This document shows positions 46,181 to 57,390 of a DNA stretch of 64,000 nt, piece after piece. The DNA is from Schistosoma haematobium (Eukaryota > Platyhelminthes > Trematoda > Strigeidida > Schistosomatidae). Under the pieces are notes generated by a model. The model was not told the DNA's origin, did no database searches, and saw only the letters and a list, made by a program, of their open reading frames with translations. The stretch spans positions 40,275,523 to 40,339,522 of the forward strand of contig NC_067198.1 of the NCBI RefSeq assembly GCF_000699445.3, given 5' to 3'. The number at the start of each line of letters is the position of its first letter. Positions within the stretch are counted from its first letter, which is position 1. Both the position numbers and the translations under genes were made by a program.

Positions 46181-48984
46181 TGACTTTAAGTTCGGGTCTA
46201 GTTCTTCGTCCAGAAGAGGCTCCTGAGTGAAAATTTTCCCGAGATAGTATGCCATAGGCTCTGATTTCTCCTGATTATCCTCTATCATTTCAGATCTACT
46301 CCTGTTAATTAGATTGAGAATTCAATGCTGTGTCCTTGTTCTGTAATTTCTGTACGAGAATAGTCTCTTGGGCTGCTTGGCTACAAATGGTTAGTTATGT
46401 CCATAACTAACCAATCAAATCGTTGTTTAAGAGCCCATCACGTCAATCTGCTCTGATGTGTCTGTAGACTATCCCTGTTGCATATTACCTGTCAATCGAA
46501 GGACATTATTATTGTATTATATTAGCGTGACTCATAATTTTTATTTACTTCGTCGACATGCAATAATGGTAGGTATGTTTGTGTGTTCCAACTAATATGT
46601 ATAGTTCATTTGATTATTGCACTGATTGAATTGTTTTAACGTTTAAAAAAGGATAAAATTTAGAGCCACGTTGTCCTTGTTCCGACTATAGCTTTCACGT
46701 AGACTATGGGATCTCCAGTATCGCGTTTACAGTCCTAGCAGTATATCTGCAGGACAAACTAAATCCTACACAGATTGAGCTAACTGAATTTCATATTTTC
46801 ACTGAGCTTCCTGGATTTTAATTATACACTTATTTTGTACCGACCTGTAACGTTCCACCGCACTTGCTACGCCAAGGCTAATGGCTATGCTCCAATATTT
46901 CTTCCTTTGTCTTAGTAAATGTCAAATATCCCGATCTATCCAGTGATAGACGATCTTCTTCTTAGGGACTGTCCATTGCATTCCGCGACAAGCGTACTCA
47001 GATCGTGGAGAAAATAGAATGAAGTAGAATAAAGTGTCAGATTCCTCTGATAAATTACATGGAAGACAAAAGTCAACTTCTAAATAACTTCACGAATATT
47101 CTTGATTTGAACCTTTTAACAGTATACATATCCTATACTACTATGGTTAAGCTACTAATTAGGGTATTCCACACCCATTATTTCTACCCACAGTGTATGT
47201 CCAGACTGCAAATACTCTTGAACTTCCCTTCAAACCCCAAACTTGATTGACCGAATTAACGAATTATTTGTTCCATCGAATCTAATAGGCATTGATTGGT
47301 TGTGAAATTTGTACCTCTCAAAATCAGAGAAGCAATAAGGGGCTCATACCCATATAAATCTACTGTCTTAGATCGAACCTGATCAGAATCCCGAATCGAC
47401 GTCCAAATCTACTTTGCCTATATCCTCCCGAGAGCAAACAATCATTTAAGTGTATTCGTACTCGTATGCAAAGTGAGTAATGAGGCGGAGCTTCCAATCA
47501 GGGACCAATAACCTTGCAAAGGTCATGGAAAGACTTATGAATAAATTTATCCGTTTCAGCTATCAATCCTTTGATAAAGACAGATTTGGAGAGAGATACA
47601 ATACCCCTCCGATACCTTGATTCTTCATGAGGACTTTGGTAAGATATACTACTGGACCGACTGAAATTTCTGCTTTTAGTGCTAGAAAATACAGAATGTC
47701 AGTGCTGAGTGATGGTTACTATTTACCCACCTCCCACTTTCATGTGACTTCGGTTTTAAACTCTTCATCACAGGGAGAATTTTAGTTACCATTCTATGCG
47801 ATATCCCAAGTTTCTCCTTCAAACGGCATTCTGCACCCAACGTAGCATATTGTCTTGGGTTTTCTCCTCAAAACATTGGGTGCGCTGTATCTCAAATTGC
47901 TCAAAACCGCCCTTGGTGTCCACCCAAGACTTCATCTGGATGAAAGTTCTTCCATAATATCTTCTTACACTTAGAAGAAACCTCACTTTTACAACGTATC
48001 CGGAGAATGACAGTTGAAAACGTTGTCGGACTAAATAATAAACCCTACCCACCTCAATTCGGACTATTGGACTAGAAACCAGTTTATAACAGAAACACGG
48101 AGTGAATATAAGCATAACGTTTCATAACTCTCATGATCCCACCCTAATGGATTACTGGTATGATATGTTAGCAATATACATATGGGTTCCCGTCTATTTA
48201 AGACAAAACGCAAAAGAGCTCCTGCGGAAACTCGTACAAACATTTGTTCTGGATCAGCAAGTTGTGAAATTCCCTATGTTAAGTGATGGTTATGACACAT
48301 TCTTCCGAACCTTTCATAAGAAGGATGACACTCGCTCTGACACTGTAGTTACTAGAAATGGTTACACTCAGCGTTACTCCTCAACAACTTCCACTATTAC
48401 CCAGTTTGTTTTCGCTCCTCCAATTCGCAGGGAGGATAAGTAGAACCATACCCCCTCGTAACCAACAGGGCCCTTATACTCAAGTTCATGTCGCAATGAG
48501 TAGGCAGCTATCTAGCCTGAAGATTGAGTTATTTCTCTGGGACAGAAGGATAATCTTTGTTTTGACTCCTAAATAACTTGGAAGGGTCAAATGTTAGCAG
48601 ACAAAAATTTGAGTGGAAATAAAAACAGAATAATCTCTGGCAAACTACAAGGCAAGACTGTATTTATGATATTCATTTCCGCAATCTTTAATCACTATTG
48701 CTACGTTATTGCCTTGCCATGGAGTCGAAAAAATCTGCACCACTGCCTCTGTCACATTTTTTTAAAGCCTGGTAACCAATCTTTACTTCAGCTAGTGTTA
48801 TTATAAATTCCTACTTTCCCAGTTAATGTCAAACAACTATAAATATGGTTTACTGTGGTGGGGTCATTTTTTATATTATGAAGAACCTGATAACAGGCTG
48901 AGCACTATTCTTGTGTGTTTGACATGTTCCTGATCGGTGGTAGCAGAGATAGGAGATAATATCGACCATATACCCCAAGAGACA
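46181..48984. other. stretch without recognised genes; one unexplained ORF inside
   Basis: Apart from the coding-like segment at 48117-48443, no domain, LTR or RNA gene could be supported. 46860-47000 and 47400-47800 are less AT-rich than true intergenic DNA here and may be old transposon sequence. Confidence 0.35.
48117..48443 (+). other. unrecognised coding-like segment
   Basis: An ORF (open from at least 48102 to the stop at 48441-48443) encodes about 105 residues with balanced composition. It includes MDYWYDMLAIYIWVPVYLR, a helix-like KELLRKLVQTF, then FPMLSDGYDTFF and TRNGYTQRY. It could be an exon of a host gene or part of an unfamiliar transposon. No family was recognised and no splice sites could be fixed. 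Confidence 0.3.
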
Positions 48985-50202
48985 TTTAACTTACTTCCGT
49001 ATGACTGTAACCACTCGTAGAGGGACATAGGTCGCACACCAGCACTCTCCGTCTAACTCTGTCTTGAGCCATCATCTCCAGTTGTTTCCAGTTGCTACTC
49101 ATCCTTATCATGTCTCCTTCTCATTCTCGACGCAGTATGTTGTTTGATCTTCCTCTTTTCTGTTTTCCTTAGGATTCCAAATTAGCGCTTGTCTTGTGTT
49201 GCAGCCTGGTGATTTTCGTGACGTATGTTCTATCAACTTCCAACGTCTTTCCCTAATTTCCTCTTCAGTTGGAAGCTCGTTTGTTCTCTCCCACAGAAAG
49301 CTGATGTTGATGGTGTCAGGTCAACGCACACTGAGTATCTTGCGTAGACAACTATTTATGAATACCTGTACATTTTTGGTCATGATTGTGGTATTTCTCA
49401 AAGTTTCAGCTCCTCAACGTAAAACTGTCTTGACGTTCGTATTTTAGACTGTGACTATGATATTGGTTGACAGTTGTTTTGAGTTGTATAGGTTCTTCAA
49501 CTGTGGGGATGCTGCCCTAACTTTGACAATCCGTGCCTTCATATCTGCATCACATCCTCCGTGTTCATCGATGATGCTGTCAAAGTGCATGAAAGATTCC
49601 CTTGTAAAGTATGTTCGATAGTGTGATGCCTCAATAGTTCTCACATTTTCTCAGATCTCGTTTCTTAGGTACGTCGCTGAGGTGTCCTTCTTTCCAGTCT
49701 TCCTGTTGCATTTGTTCTTCCTCCCACATTTTCTTGTATAGAAGGTTTAACATTTTTGAGTTACCTTTGTGTCTGACATGAGTGTGTTTGCCTATACATT
49801 GTCAGGTCCTGCTAAATTCCCATTCTTCATTTGTCTGATAGCCATCCTGATTTCTTCGGTCGTTGGTGGAGTGACATGTATAGGAATGTCTGTAGGTGCT
49901 GCTTCGATGTCCGGTGGATTCAATGGGGCTAGTCTATTCAAGAGTTCCTCGAAGTATTCTACCCATCTGTTCCTCTGTTCTTGAATCTTAATGATTGTCC
50001 TGGAGTGCTTGCAACCTGCTGCTGAGAGTTATCTTGAATTGGTTGTGTTTGTACGTATGTCGAAGGAAGGCTGTATTGGATCTTTGTAATGCTGTTTATC
50101 CAGCTGTCCAATATTTTTTAGCCTCAGTTTCATCTTGGCCACAACCAGGTAGTGATATGAAACTATGTCATCTCTCCTGGTTCTCACATATACCATTGAC
50201 CT
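48985..50202 (-). pseudogene. RTE-like LINE, 3' part, split by a Gypsy insertion
   Basis: The minus strand starts at the Gypsy insertion (50202) with the end of the endonuclease (VENVRTRRDD...HYLVVAKMKLRLK near 50110-50200). It then has two internal deletions: one in the linker near 49990, one removing the RT palm near 49650. It continues through [37 protein letters not shown] (49195-49260) and a C-terminus ending near 48985. 49436-49985 is nearly identical to 34986-35545, including the palm deletion. The rest of the endonuclease lies at 55226-55466. Confidence 0.8.
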
Positions 50203-50525
50203 TGAAGATACCACAGGTGTTCGGAGTTTGACAAAGCTTTAACCAGTAACACCTAATATAAAGCGTACCCACCAAGTGAAATCAAAAGACAGAAGAGAGG
50301 AGGTACGAAGATATATTTGATAGGCTATCAATATATCGAGGATCGACTGATCTAATCTGACTGGCGATTGCAAGGGTTGTTGAGCACGGCGTTCCCACTC
50401 GTGATCTGGTGCGGATGCATGACCGAGCGCCTTCGGCTAGGTGAGTTCATTAAAACCACTGTGGTCAGAATCCGATATCGAAAACTTACAGGACTATTTA
50501 TTTTGAGGGTTTATTTACCGCTACA
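50203..50525 (-). repeat. 3' LTR of the defective Gypsy copy
   Basis: Reads TGTAGCGG...TATCTTCA on the minus strand, 323 bp. Clearly diverged from the LTR of the intact element, although still alignable. Confidence 0.9.
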
Positions 50526-51094
50526 GATCAATCCCCATTAATGGGGTGGTGATGACCCTAAGACGTGACCAGCCAGAATTTTAAACCCAACGAGTTTGTC
50601 GTTGGTAAACACTCTTCTGATAGCTTGCTAGGTTTAACAGCGTCTGGTCGTCTTTCCTTTCTATAAGTGACCATGAAGTACAATATAGTGAAATAAATAA
50701 TGTACAATGAAAACTTTGGTTCCTCGTTAACCTCATTGTTTTTTATCCTCTTTTCCAGCCGTCCTGCAAAAGAAAAAAAGAATATGTAAGTGCATATCGA
50801 AATAAACTATTTAAGACACAAAATGGTCGAGAAAAGGTAAACAGCGTAAAAGCGATTTTTTTGTTTTTTTTAAAAATTTTCTAGTATACATATTAGCAAA
50901 ATAATAAATATACATAAATATAAGCATATAAAAACTGATTTTTTTAAAATATTATACATAATGCCATGGAAAACAGTGACGAAACGAAATGTTGACTGGT
51001 GTTTTACGTGCAATAGTCGTTTAAATGTTCTGGAAATCTTACTCTTCTTCCAGAACGCGTTGTTTCACGTTTATTTTCAGATACTGTCGAAGTA
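50526..51094 (-). other. 3' internal non-coding region of the defective Gypsy copy
   Basis: Corresponds to 30600-31090 of the intact copy. It includes the end of pol, A/T runs and a purine-rich stretch before the LTR. The integrase C-terminal end is deleted and out of frame around 51195-51215 (DSIS then SLFRRK). Confidence 0.6.
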
Positions 51095-54000
51095 TCATCG
51101 TGCTTTTTGGCTGTCGGATGAAGCATTATAGGTGTTGGAGCCGTGTCGTTCGATTGTACCGAAGGAAAATCGACGTGAATAGGATTTCCTTCTAAATAAG
51201 CTGCTGATGCTATCGTTGTTTCCGTTCTTATCGATTATATAGTACTTCGGTTCGCGTTGAAGAACTTTGACAGGTCCTTCGTATGCTGATTCGAAAGGTC
51301 GTCGATGCGAGTCCCGACGTACGAAGACGTGTGTACTATATCGTAAGTTAGGTTGAACTACAACGTCAGTTGATTCAGTTCGAGTGGAAACAGGTTTAAC
51401 TGAACGCATTGCGTTTGTAAGCCTGTTCGTGTAGGAGGTTAAATCTATACTCGTTGAAGAGGATGAAGAATCCACGAAGTATCCTGGAAGTCGAAGTGTT
51501 GTTCCACAAACGAGTTGGACTGCAGTGTATCCAATGTCAGCTTTCACTGCATTGCGAACACCTAGTAAGACGAGTGGAAGAGCATCGGGCCACTGTGAAC
51601 CGTTTGCATCTGATAGTAAAGCTTTTAGTTGTCGGTGAAAGCGTTCTACCAACCCGTTTGCTTGTGGGTGGTAGGCCGTCGCTCGAAAGCGAGTGATTCC
51701 TAAAAGTGTGGTCAGACAATGGAAAAGTTCAGATTCGAACTGTCGTCCGTGGTCTGTAGTGATAGTTGAAGGGCAGCCAAAGTTTGCTACCCATCGTTCG
51801 ACGAAGGCGCGAGCCACTGTTTCAGCAGTGATGTCCTTGATAGGTACTGATTCTGGCCATCGAGTGAAACGGTCAACGCGGGTTGGGAGATAAGAGTATC
51901 CATTTGAATCTGGTAAAGGTCCTACCAAATCCAGATGAACATGGTCGAAACGAGCGCCGGGAGTTTTAAATGAGCCAAAGGGACATTTGTTGTGTCTGAT
52001 AACCTTAGATTCTTGGCAGCTTACACAGGAGCGTGCCCACTCCCTCACGTCTTTATTCATACCAGGCCAGCAAAACCATCCTGCTATAAGCTTGATGGTT
52101 GCACGAACACCTGGATGAGAAAGTTTGTGCAACGTATTGAAGACGTTGCGTCGATAACATTTCGGCACGATTGGCGATCCCCACCTGTAGATGTGTCACA
52201 AAGTAAGGTTTCCTCACCTGTTCCCATCTGTTTAACGCGCAGCTTAAGGGTTGTAGACGATAACTCGTGTTGAAGATCAGTGTCTTCTTTTTGAAGCTGG
52301 GCGAGTTGCAGACGGTCGATTCCTTGGAAACCGTTCAAGGAAGTTATTCGAGACAAGGCCTCTACGACTATATTGTTTGCTCAAGGAATGTGTTGGATGT
52401 CTGAAGTAAACTGCGAAATGTAGTCCAGTTGTCGAGACTCATGGGGAGAGTACTTGTCCGAAGAGGAGCTTAAAGGGAAAGTAAGAGTTTTATGGTCAGT
52501 AAAAAGGGTGAATTCGCGGCCTTTGATATAGTGTTGAAAATGCCGTACAGCATAATACATAGCTAGGAGTTCCCTGTACCTCTATTCACTGTCTAGCAAC
52601 CGTCTAGAGAAAAATCCCAAAGGTTGCCAGTTGTTAACCCATTGTTGTAAGACCCCTCCGATTGCTGAGTCGGATGCGTCTACTGCGATGCTAATGGGTG
52701 CTTCAGTGTCCTGGTGGGCAAGCATTGTTGCTTTAGCAATAAGTTCCTTAATTGTGGAAAATGCTTTTCGTGCGGTGTCGTCCAGATTGATGGATTTCAC
52801 ATTTCCACGAAGTTGATCGGTAAGAGGCTTCATAAGTAATGCTCATTTCTGTATGAAACGTCCATAGAAACTTACCAGGCCGTTAAACGTTCATAATTGC
52901 TTGATCGTGGCCGGTTCTGGGTAATCCAGAATGGCCTCCTCTTTGATCCTAAGGGGTCGAATGCCTTGAGCATCTATAGTGTGTCCTAGGAAATCTAATG
53001 AGTCGGTTTCGATTTGGCATTTTTGAATGTTTACAGTAATGCCATGTTTTTGCAGTCGATCGAAAACAAGATCCAGATGCTTGAGATGTGATTCTTTGTC
53101 CGGACTTTCGATTAGGCAGTCGTCAACATACGCATGTACGAAGTTGAGACCTCGAAAAACGTCGTCTATGAACCTTTGGAAAGTTTGTGCAGCATTTCTT
53201 AGACCGAAAGGCATTCGCAAAAATTCATAGAGTCCGAAAGGAGTTATGATAGCTGTTTTCGGTATGTCGTCAGTAGCCATAGGGATTTGGTTATACGCTT
53301 TAACCAAGTCGATTTTCGAAAAGACAGTTGTACCTTTCAAGGTAGCTGTCAAATCGTGAATGTGAGGCAACGGGTAACGATCGGGAATGGTTTTCGCGTT
53401 CAATCGCCGATAGTCACCAGTTGGACGCCAATCGTTGCTGTCCTTTTTAGGGACCATGTGCAACGGAGATGCATATGGGCTACTTGACGGTCGTATGATT
53501 CCTAAGTCCATCATGTGATCGAATTCGTTTTTCGCCAACCTTAGCTTTTCAGGAGCTAGTCGTCGTGCTTTAGAGAATACAGGTGGTCCTGTAGTCGTGA
53601 TGTGATGTGTAACATTGCTGGTTACACACGGTAATCTCGGTTGCGTTTGTTGTATCCCAGGGTACTTATCGAGTAGTGGTTGATAGAGTGGGTCTATCAT
53701 ATGTTTAACTGTGACTGGGGATACTCTACAACCAGTAAAAGAAGTTACGCAAACGGACAAATTAGTGTTCCCGTCTACTAGCCTCCGTTTGCGCGTATCG
53801 ATGATCAGATTATGGTGTTGTAGAAGGTCCATACCAATGATTGGCATAGAAACATCTGCAACAACGAAGATCCAGTGAATGGGTTCGCGTACACCCACGT
53901 TAAGGTATACGTACTTTTTTCCATACGTAGCGATAGGCTTTCCGTTTGCCGCCTGTAAGTTTAAAACCGATTCGTGAAGCCGATCATTAGAATTCTCTGG

Positions 54001-54144
54001 GAGAACGCTAACTTCTGCGCCAGTATCGACGAGGTAGCGAACTTTCGTTGTCACTTCTGTGACGTAAAACAGGCGGTTATGTTTGCCGGCTACGGTTGCC
54101 GTTAACGCGTGCCGGCTTGTAAGTTTCCTAAATTGTTTTTCATG
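51095..54144 (-). pseudogene. pol: broken pol of the defective Gypsy copy
   Basis: Minus strand. Protease [12 protein letters not shown] is near 54000-54040. RT with YVDDCLIES is near 53105-53140. RNase H VDASD is near 52670-52690. The integrase zinc finger and catalytic D, D, E (HLDLVG, TTDHG, GLVERF) lie in the open stretch 51095-52168. Breaks: stops near 52377 (a Gly codon turned TGA) and near 52845, a small deletion plus stop near 52580-52590, a frame loss between RT and RNase H near 52890, and a deletion near 51200. The active-site residues survive, but a full Pol cannot be translated. Confidence 0.88.
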
Positions 54145-54728
54145 TCGGTGGGTTTTGAGTTGAGAAAATTGCAGGTTTTTCTGCAATTTCTGGAAGACTT
54201 TCCACACTGATTATGATACCAGCACCAATCGGGGTTATCAGTCTCCCGCTCGTCTATGGCGTTATTTTGAAACGAGAACAGCACAGCTTGCACCTGTTGA
54301 AGAAGTGTGGATAAGAAAAGTTGTTTAAATGAGCCATCATCGAAAGTTCTCTGGCCGATAATCTCTCTCATTCGTTGCAACATGTCCGTCGCAGAACCGT
54401 GTTGCAGGTCGATGTTATTGAGGAATTGGTCTAACCTCTGCCTATTGGTTAGGTCTCCGCGTTTAAGAATAGAACGTTTCAGTGTTTCGGAAGGTTCAGA
54501 AACATCACTAGTAAACATACTAGGTGTTACGTACCTGTTGAATTCGCGCGGTAGTGCCTAGACTACTGCTAGGAATTGTGCACGTGTGTGAATCACGCCG
54601 TGCTCGGAGAAGTCGGCTTCTGCGTAGCAGGACCAGGCTTCGATGTTGTCTGGCCAGAAGGGCATCAGTTGAAACGAAGGTGGGGACAAAGTCTTAAGCT
54701 TAAGTACTTTGGGTGTTTGTTCAATCAT
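54102..54728 (-). pseudogene. gag: broken gag of the defective Gypsy copy
   Basis: Starts at the Met at 54726-54728 ([10 protein letters not shown]). A nonsense codon (TAG for Lys) falls after LAVV near 54558. The frame stays open again from there to the stop at 54102-54104. Compared with the intact copy, roughly 70 residues between FQNN and ETDNPDW are deleted near 54256, removing the Arg/Ser-rich region. The CHCC knuckle (CWYH...C...C near 54180-54235) remains. Confidence 0.85.
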
Positions 54729-54879
54729 GATGAAACATGGGGTACGAAAATGAACGAGTGAAAAATATATGTATATCCAAAAACACGAAAAAAATATCAC
54801 AGTGTATAAAAAATTAAAATAAGGTAATGATATATAGAATCCCAAAAAGGAACAGACTTACAGTTTGCGATTTGGTGTA

Positions 54880-54901
54880 CCAGATCACGTCGGGCTCACC
54901 A
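54880..54901 (-). promoter_or_regulatory. primer binding site of the defective Gypsy copy, tRNA-Trp-like
   Basis: Minus strand TGGTGAGCCCGACGTGATCTG directly after the 5' LTR. It differs at about two positions from the complement of a metazoan tRNA-Trp 3' end recalled from general knowledge. Confidence 0.75.
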
Positions 54902-54902
54902 A

Positions 54903-55225
54903 TAAAGATGTCACAGGTATTCGGAGTTTGACAAAGCTTTAACCAGTAACACCTAATATAAAGCGTACCCACCAAGTGAAATCAAAAGACAGAAGAGAGG
55001 AGGTACGAAGATATATTTGATAGGCTATCAATATATCGAGGATCGACTGATCTAATCTGACTGGCGATTGCAAGGGTTGTTGAGCACGGCGTTCCCACTC
55101 GTGATCTGGTGCGGATGCATGACCGAGCGCCTTCGGCTAGGTGAGTTCATTAAAACCACTGTAGTCAGAATCCGATGTCGAAAACTTACAGGAATATTTA
55201 TTTTGGGGATTCATCTACCACTACA
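54903..55225 (-). repeat. 5' LTR of the defective Gypsy copy
   Basis: Reads TGTAGTGG...CATCTTTA on the minus strand, 323 bp. The terminal CA has become TA. Confidence 0.9.
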
Positions 55226-55466
55226 ACTTTGTGAAATTTTTACTGATGCAAATATTATCTGTCTGTTTCACCATCGTGTTATCCGGTGAGACCCACGTAG
55301 CTTCGTGTATGCGTTTGTGTGAGAATATTGTGCCACCTATAAACGATATGTTGAATGTAAATAGATCTGTAATTCTCACGCTATTCTCATGCATTTTCCC
55401 TAGTCTATGTTGTTCCACGATACCTTCATAACCGTTGTTGTTCATTCCGACTTTGATGTTTAGGTC
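55226..55466 (-). pseudogene. RTE endonuclease fragment between two LTR elements
   Basis: The minus strand reads TDLNIKVGMNNNGYE near the right end, then RLGKMHENS, IGGTIFSHKRIHEATWVSPD and KQTDNICISKNFTK: the second half of the APE-type endonuclease of the RTE family. It is the upstream piece of the RTE at 48985-50202, parted by the Gypsy element. Its own 5' part is cut off at 55467 by the first LTR of the array. Confidence 0.8.
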
Positions 55467-55880
55467 TGTAGCGGCATTGGACAATAGCCACACAATCCAC
55501 AAAGCTGTGAACACGAGACTACACAGAAAATAGATATTCAACATTTAACGCGGAGAAATACCCAACGATGGGGAAGGCGCGAATAGTGAATTGAATGGAC
55601 GGGAGTTGATCGAGTGGCATGGCTCGGCCATGCAGGCGTGGTCCCTGCTGGATGTTATCTTATATCTCCTATTCATATTAAATATATTGTTCTTTCTCTA
55701 GCCTAAGCTTGTTCTTCATCATGTATTGGTAGTTGTTACGATACGGTGAGTTGGTGTCGATGATGTGACTTCCACGTAAGATCTTATAGATTAGGCAGTT
55801 ATATCATGACAAATCTACAATTTTAGGATTAGGTCTATTGTTAGAGCAGTACTAATATCATAGTAGACCATAATTCTACA
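55467..55880 (+). repeat. LTR 1 of the array
   Basis: TGTAGCGGCATTGG...AATTCTACA, 414 bp. It differs from LTRs 2 and 3 near its start (C versus T at position 6). Confidence 0.85.
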
Positions 55881-55881
55881 T

Positions 55882-55900
55882 TGGTGAGCCCAACTAAAGA
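55882..55900 (+). promoter_or_regulatory. putative primer binding site, array unit 1
   Basis: TGGTGAGCCCAAC starts two bases after the LTR and matches the first dozen positions expected for tRNA-Trp with about two mismatches. The same site follows LTR 2 (from 59122) and LTR 3 (from 62359). Confidence 0.55.
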
Positions 55901-56476
55901 AACGCAACCTATTATTGTTAATCCTTATTTCCACCTTAACCTTCTCAATCGAATTTTATTTTTGTAAACCCACTATTCTAATAGTCCTTTGATTAATGGT
56001 CACATATATTATCGTAATGTTATATCTATTAGTTCACATAACTTACTAGCTCAATCGATAATAAAAGTTGATCATCTATATCAACTAATTAGCTTTGATT
56101 GTTCGTTAACAAGCTTTAATAGCATTTACATGCTTCAGCAACATAGACTTGTTTAAACATCAAGCTCTAGCAAATATGACCTGCAAATAGCGTAAGTATA
56201 CATTGACTAACAATGCAATCAAGGACTAAATAGTTATCGGGATCTAATTATCAGTGTTCCTTCACCTAACACCTCATCCTGTTTTAAACTATGCACTATC
56301 CCGTAATATCTTTTCTTCTGACCACTGCCTGCCTAATTTCATATTTTCGAGTTCCATTGCCAAACAACAAGGATGACACCCCCAAAAACATACGGTGAGT
56401 TTCATCTATAGGTTTTCTGCAATCATAAGGTCATTTTAGATGGCTCGTTCAATAACAACCACACAATTAACTGAAT

Positions 56477-56723
56477 TCATTCGATTGTTCTAATCCGAGC
56501 GAGTGGCAGAAACGTCAACACCATCAAGCACCCTGGAATTAATTTCCATACTGCATGTTTTATTCTGGATACTTTTGGATCATTACTACTCCTTACGAAT
56601 GGCGTTATATATGTCGTACACTGAATAATATAATTTTCAAAAATAATCAAGGCGAGTTCAACTATTTTACTGGATGATTTTTTTTGTACTTAACATGTAT
56701 ATGTTTTTCAGTTGCTTTTGCCA
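56477..56723 (-). pseudogene. von Willebrand A-like C-terminal half, array unit 1
   Basis: The minus strand encodes IVELALIIFENYI, then SSNDPKVSRIKHAVWKL, GCLMVLT and a stop near 56477. The pattern (helix, then N-D-P-x-V followed by an amphipathic helix and a hydrophobic strand) resembles the part of a vWA domain after the fourth strand. It lies 3' of the N-like half at 57179 on the same strand, in the right order. Relatives in units 2 and 3 are at 59716-59961 and 62953-63200. No donor or acceptor was fixed. The identification is by eye and tentative. Confidence 0.35.
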
Positions 56724-57178
56724 TATATTTGTAAGTGTCACTAAGCTAAATGCAGTAACTTCTTATGGAAGGTTTATAACGCATCATATTCCTGCCTGAA
56801 GTTTCACAAGCAGTCTTAACTTTAAAATTATTTTCTGGTCATGTTCATTATTTTTAAATCGTCATATACGTCAACAACCTGCATGTTAACCTGGCCCATA
56901 CATACGTCACACTATATCTCCATGTCTTACAAATTTAGAAATCATCTAGATCGCCTTTAACATTTATCAATAAACCCATCATAGTTGTTGTCGCTAATCG
57001 TATTTGGGTTTATGGATTGATTTATCATATTAGCAGCCTAAAATGCGAACATAGTTTAAACAATAAGATTAAAAATTTAGGTACTATCAACTGTACTAGT
57101 AAAATAACTCAATCCTCAGGTAGCTGTTGGCTAAGCAAACACTTAAAATAAAAACTCCGTAGCCTACTAGAATTAACA

Positions 57179-57390
57179 CTAAACGAATATTTCTGAATTG
57201 AAATTTATAATTAAATTAGGCGTCTCGGATTCTTTAACGTTGTAAATTTCTGATGATTTCGAATCACTTAAAGCAACAATACCTATTTTTCCACTGACTA
57301 ATCCTAAATCAACACTATAACTAATTAAATTTAATAGTTTCAGGATATCGGCATAAAGCATTGTCATAACTTGACAATCACGTAATATGA
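57179..57390 (-). pseudogene. von Willebrand A-like N-terminal half, array unit 1
   Basis: The minus strand encodes YADILKLLNLISYSVDLG, then GKIGIVALSDSKSSEIYNV, and ends in a stop at 57179. This resembles helix 1 and strand 2 of a vWA domain (hydrophobic helix, 'xxVGVVxYS'-like strand). A possible splice acceptor (ttttatcag) lies just upstream at 57391-57392. The MIDAS DxSxS strand that should precede it was not found. Nearly identical ORFs recur at 60416 and 63655. It is antisense to the LTRs. Confidence 0.35.

Larger units (their letters stand above)
50203..55225 (-). mobile_element. defective Ty3/Gypsy copy, same family, nested in an RTE
   Basis: 5023 bp on the minus strand with 323-bp LTRs at 54903-55225 (5') and 50203-50525 (3'). 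The LTRs differ at about 12 positions, all near their ends; the central part is identical. The flanks read aagt and aggt in element sense. The second RTE copy at about 19745-19760 shows the uninterrupted target 'ttcacaaggtcagtgg', so the target duplication was AGGT with one later mutation. Gag and pol carry stops and deletions. It is an older insertion than 26172-31411 but shares with it an identical 0.65-kb tract. Confidence 0.9.

Noticed and set aside
54307..54761. Plus-strand ORFs over the gag region
   Set aside because: Antisense shadows of the defective gag.
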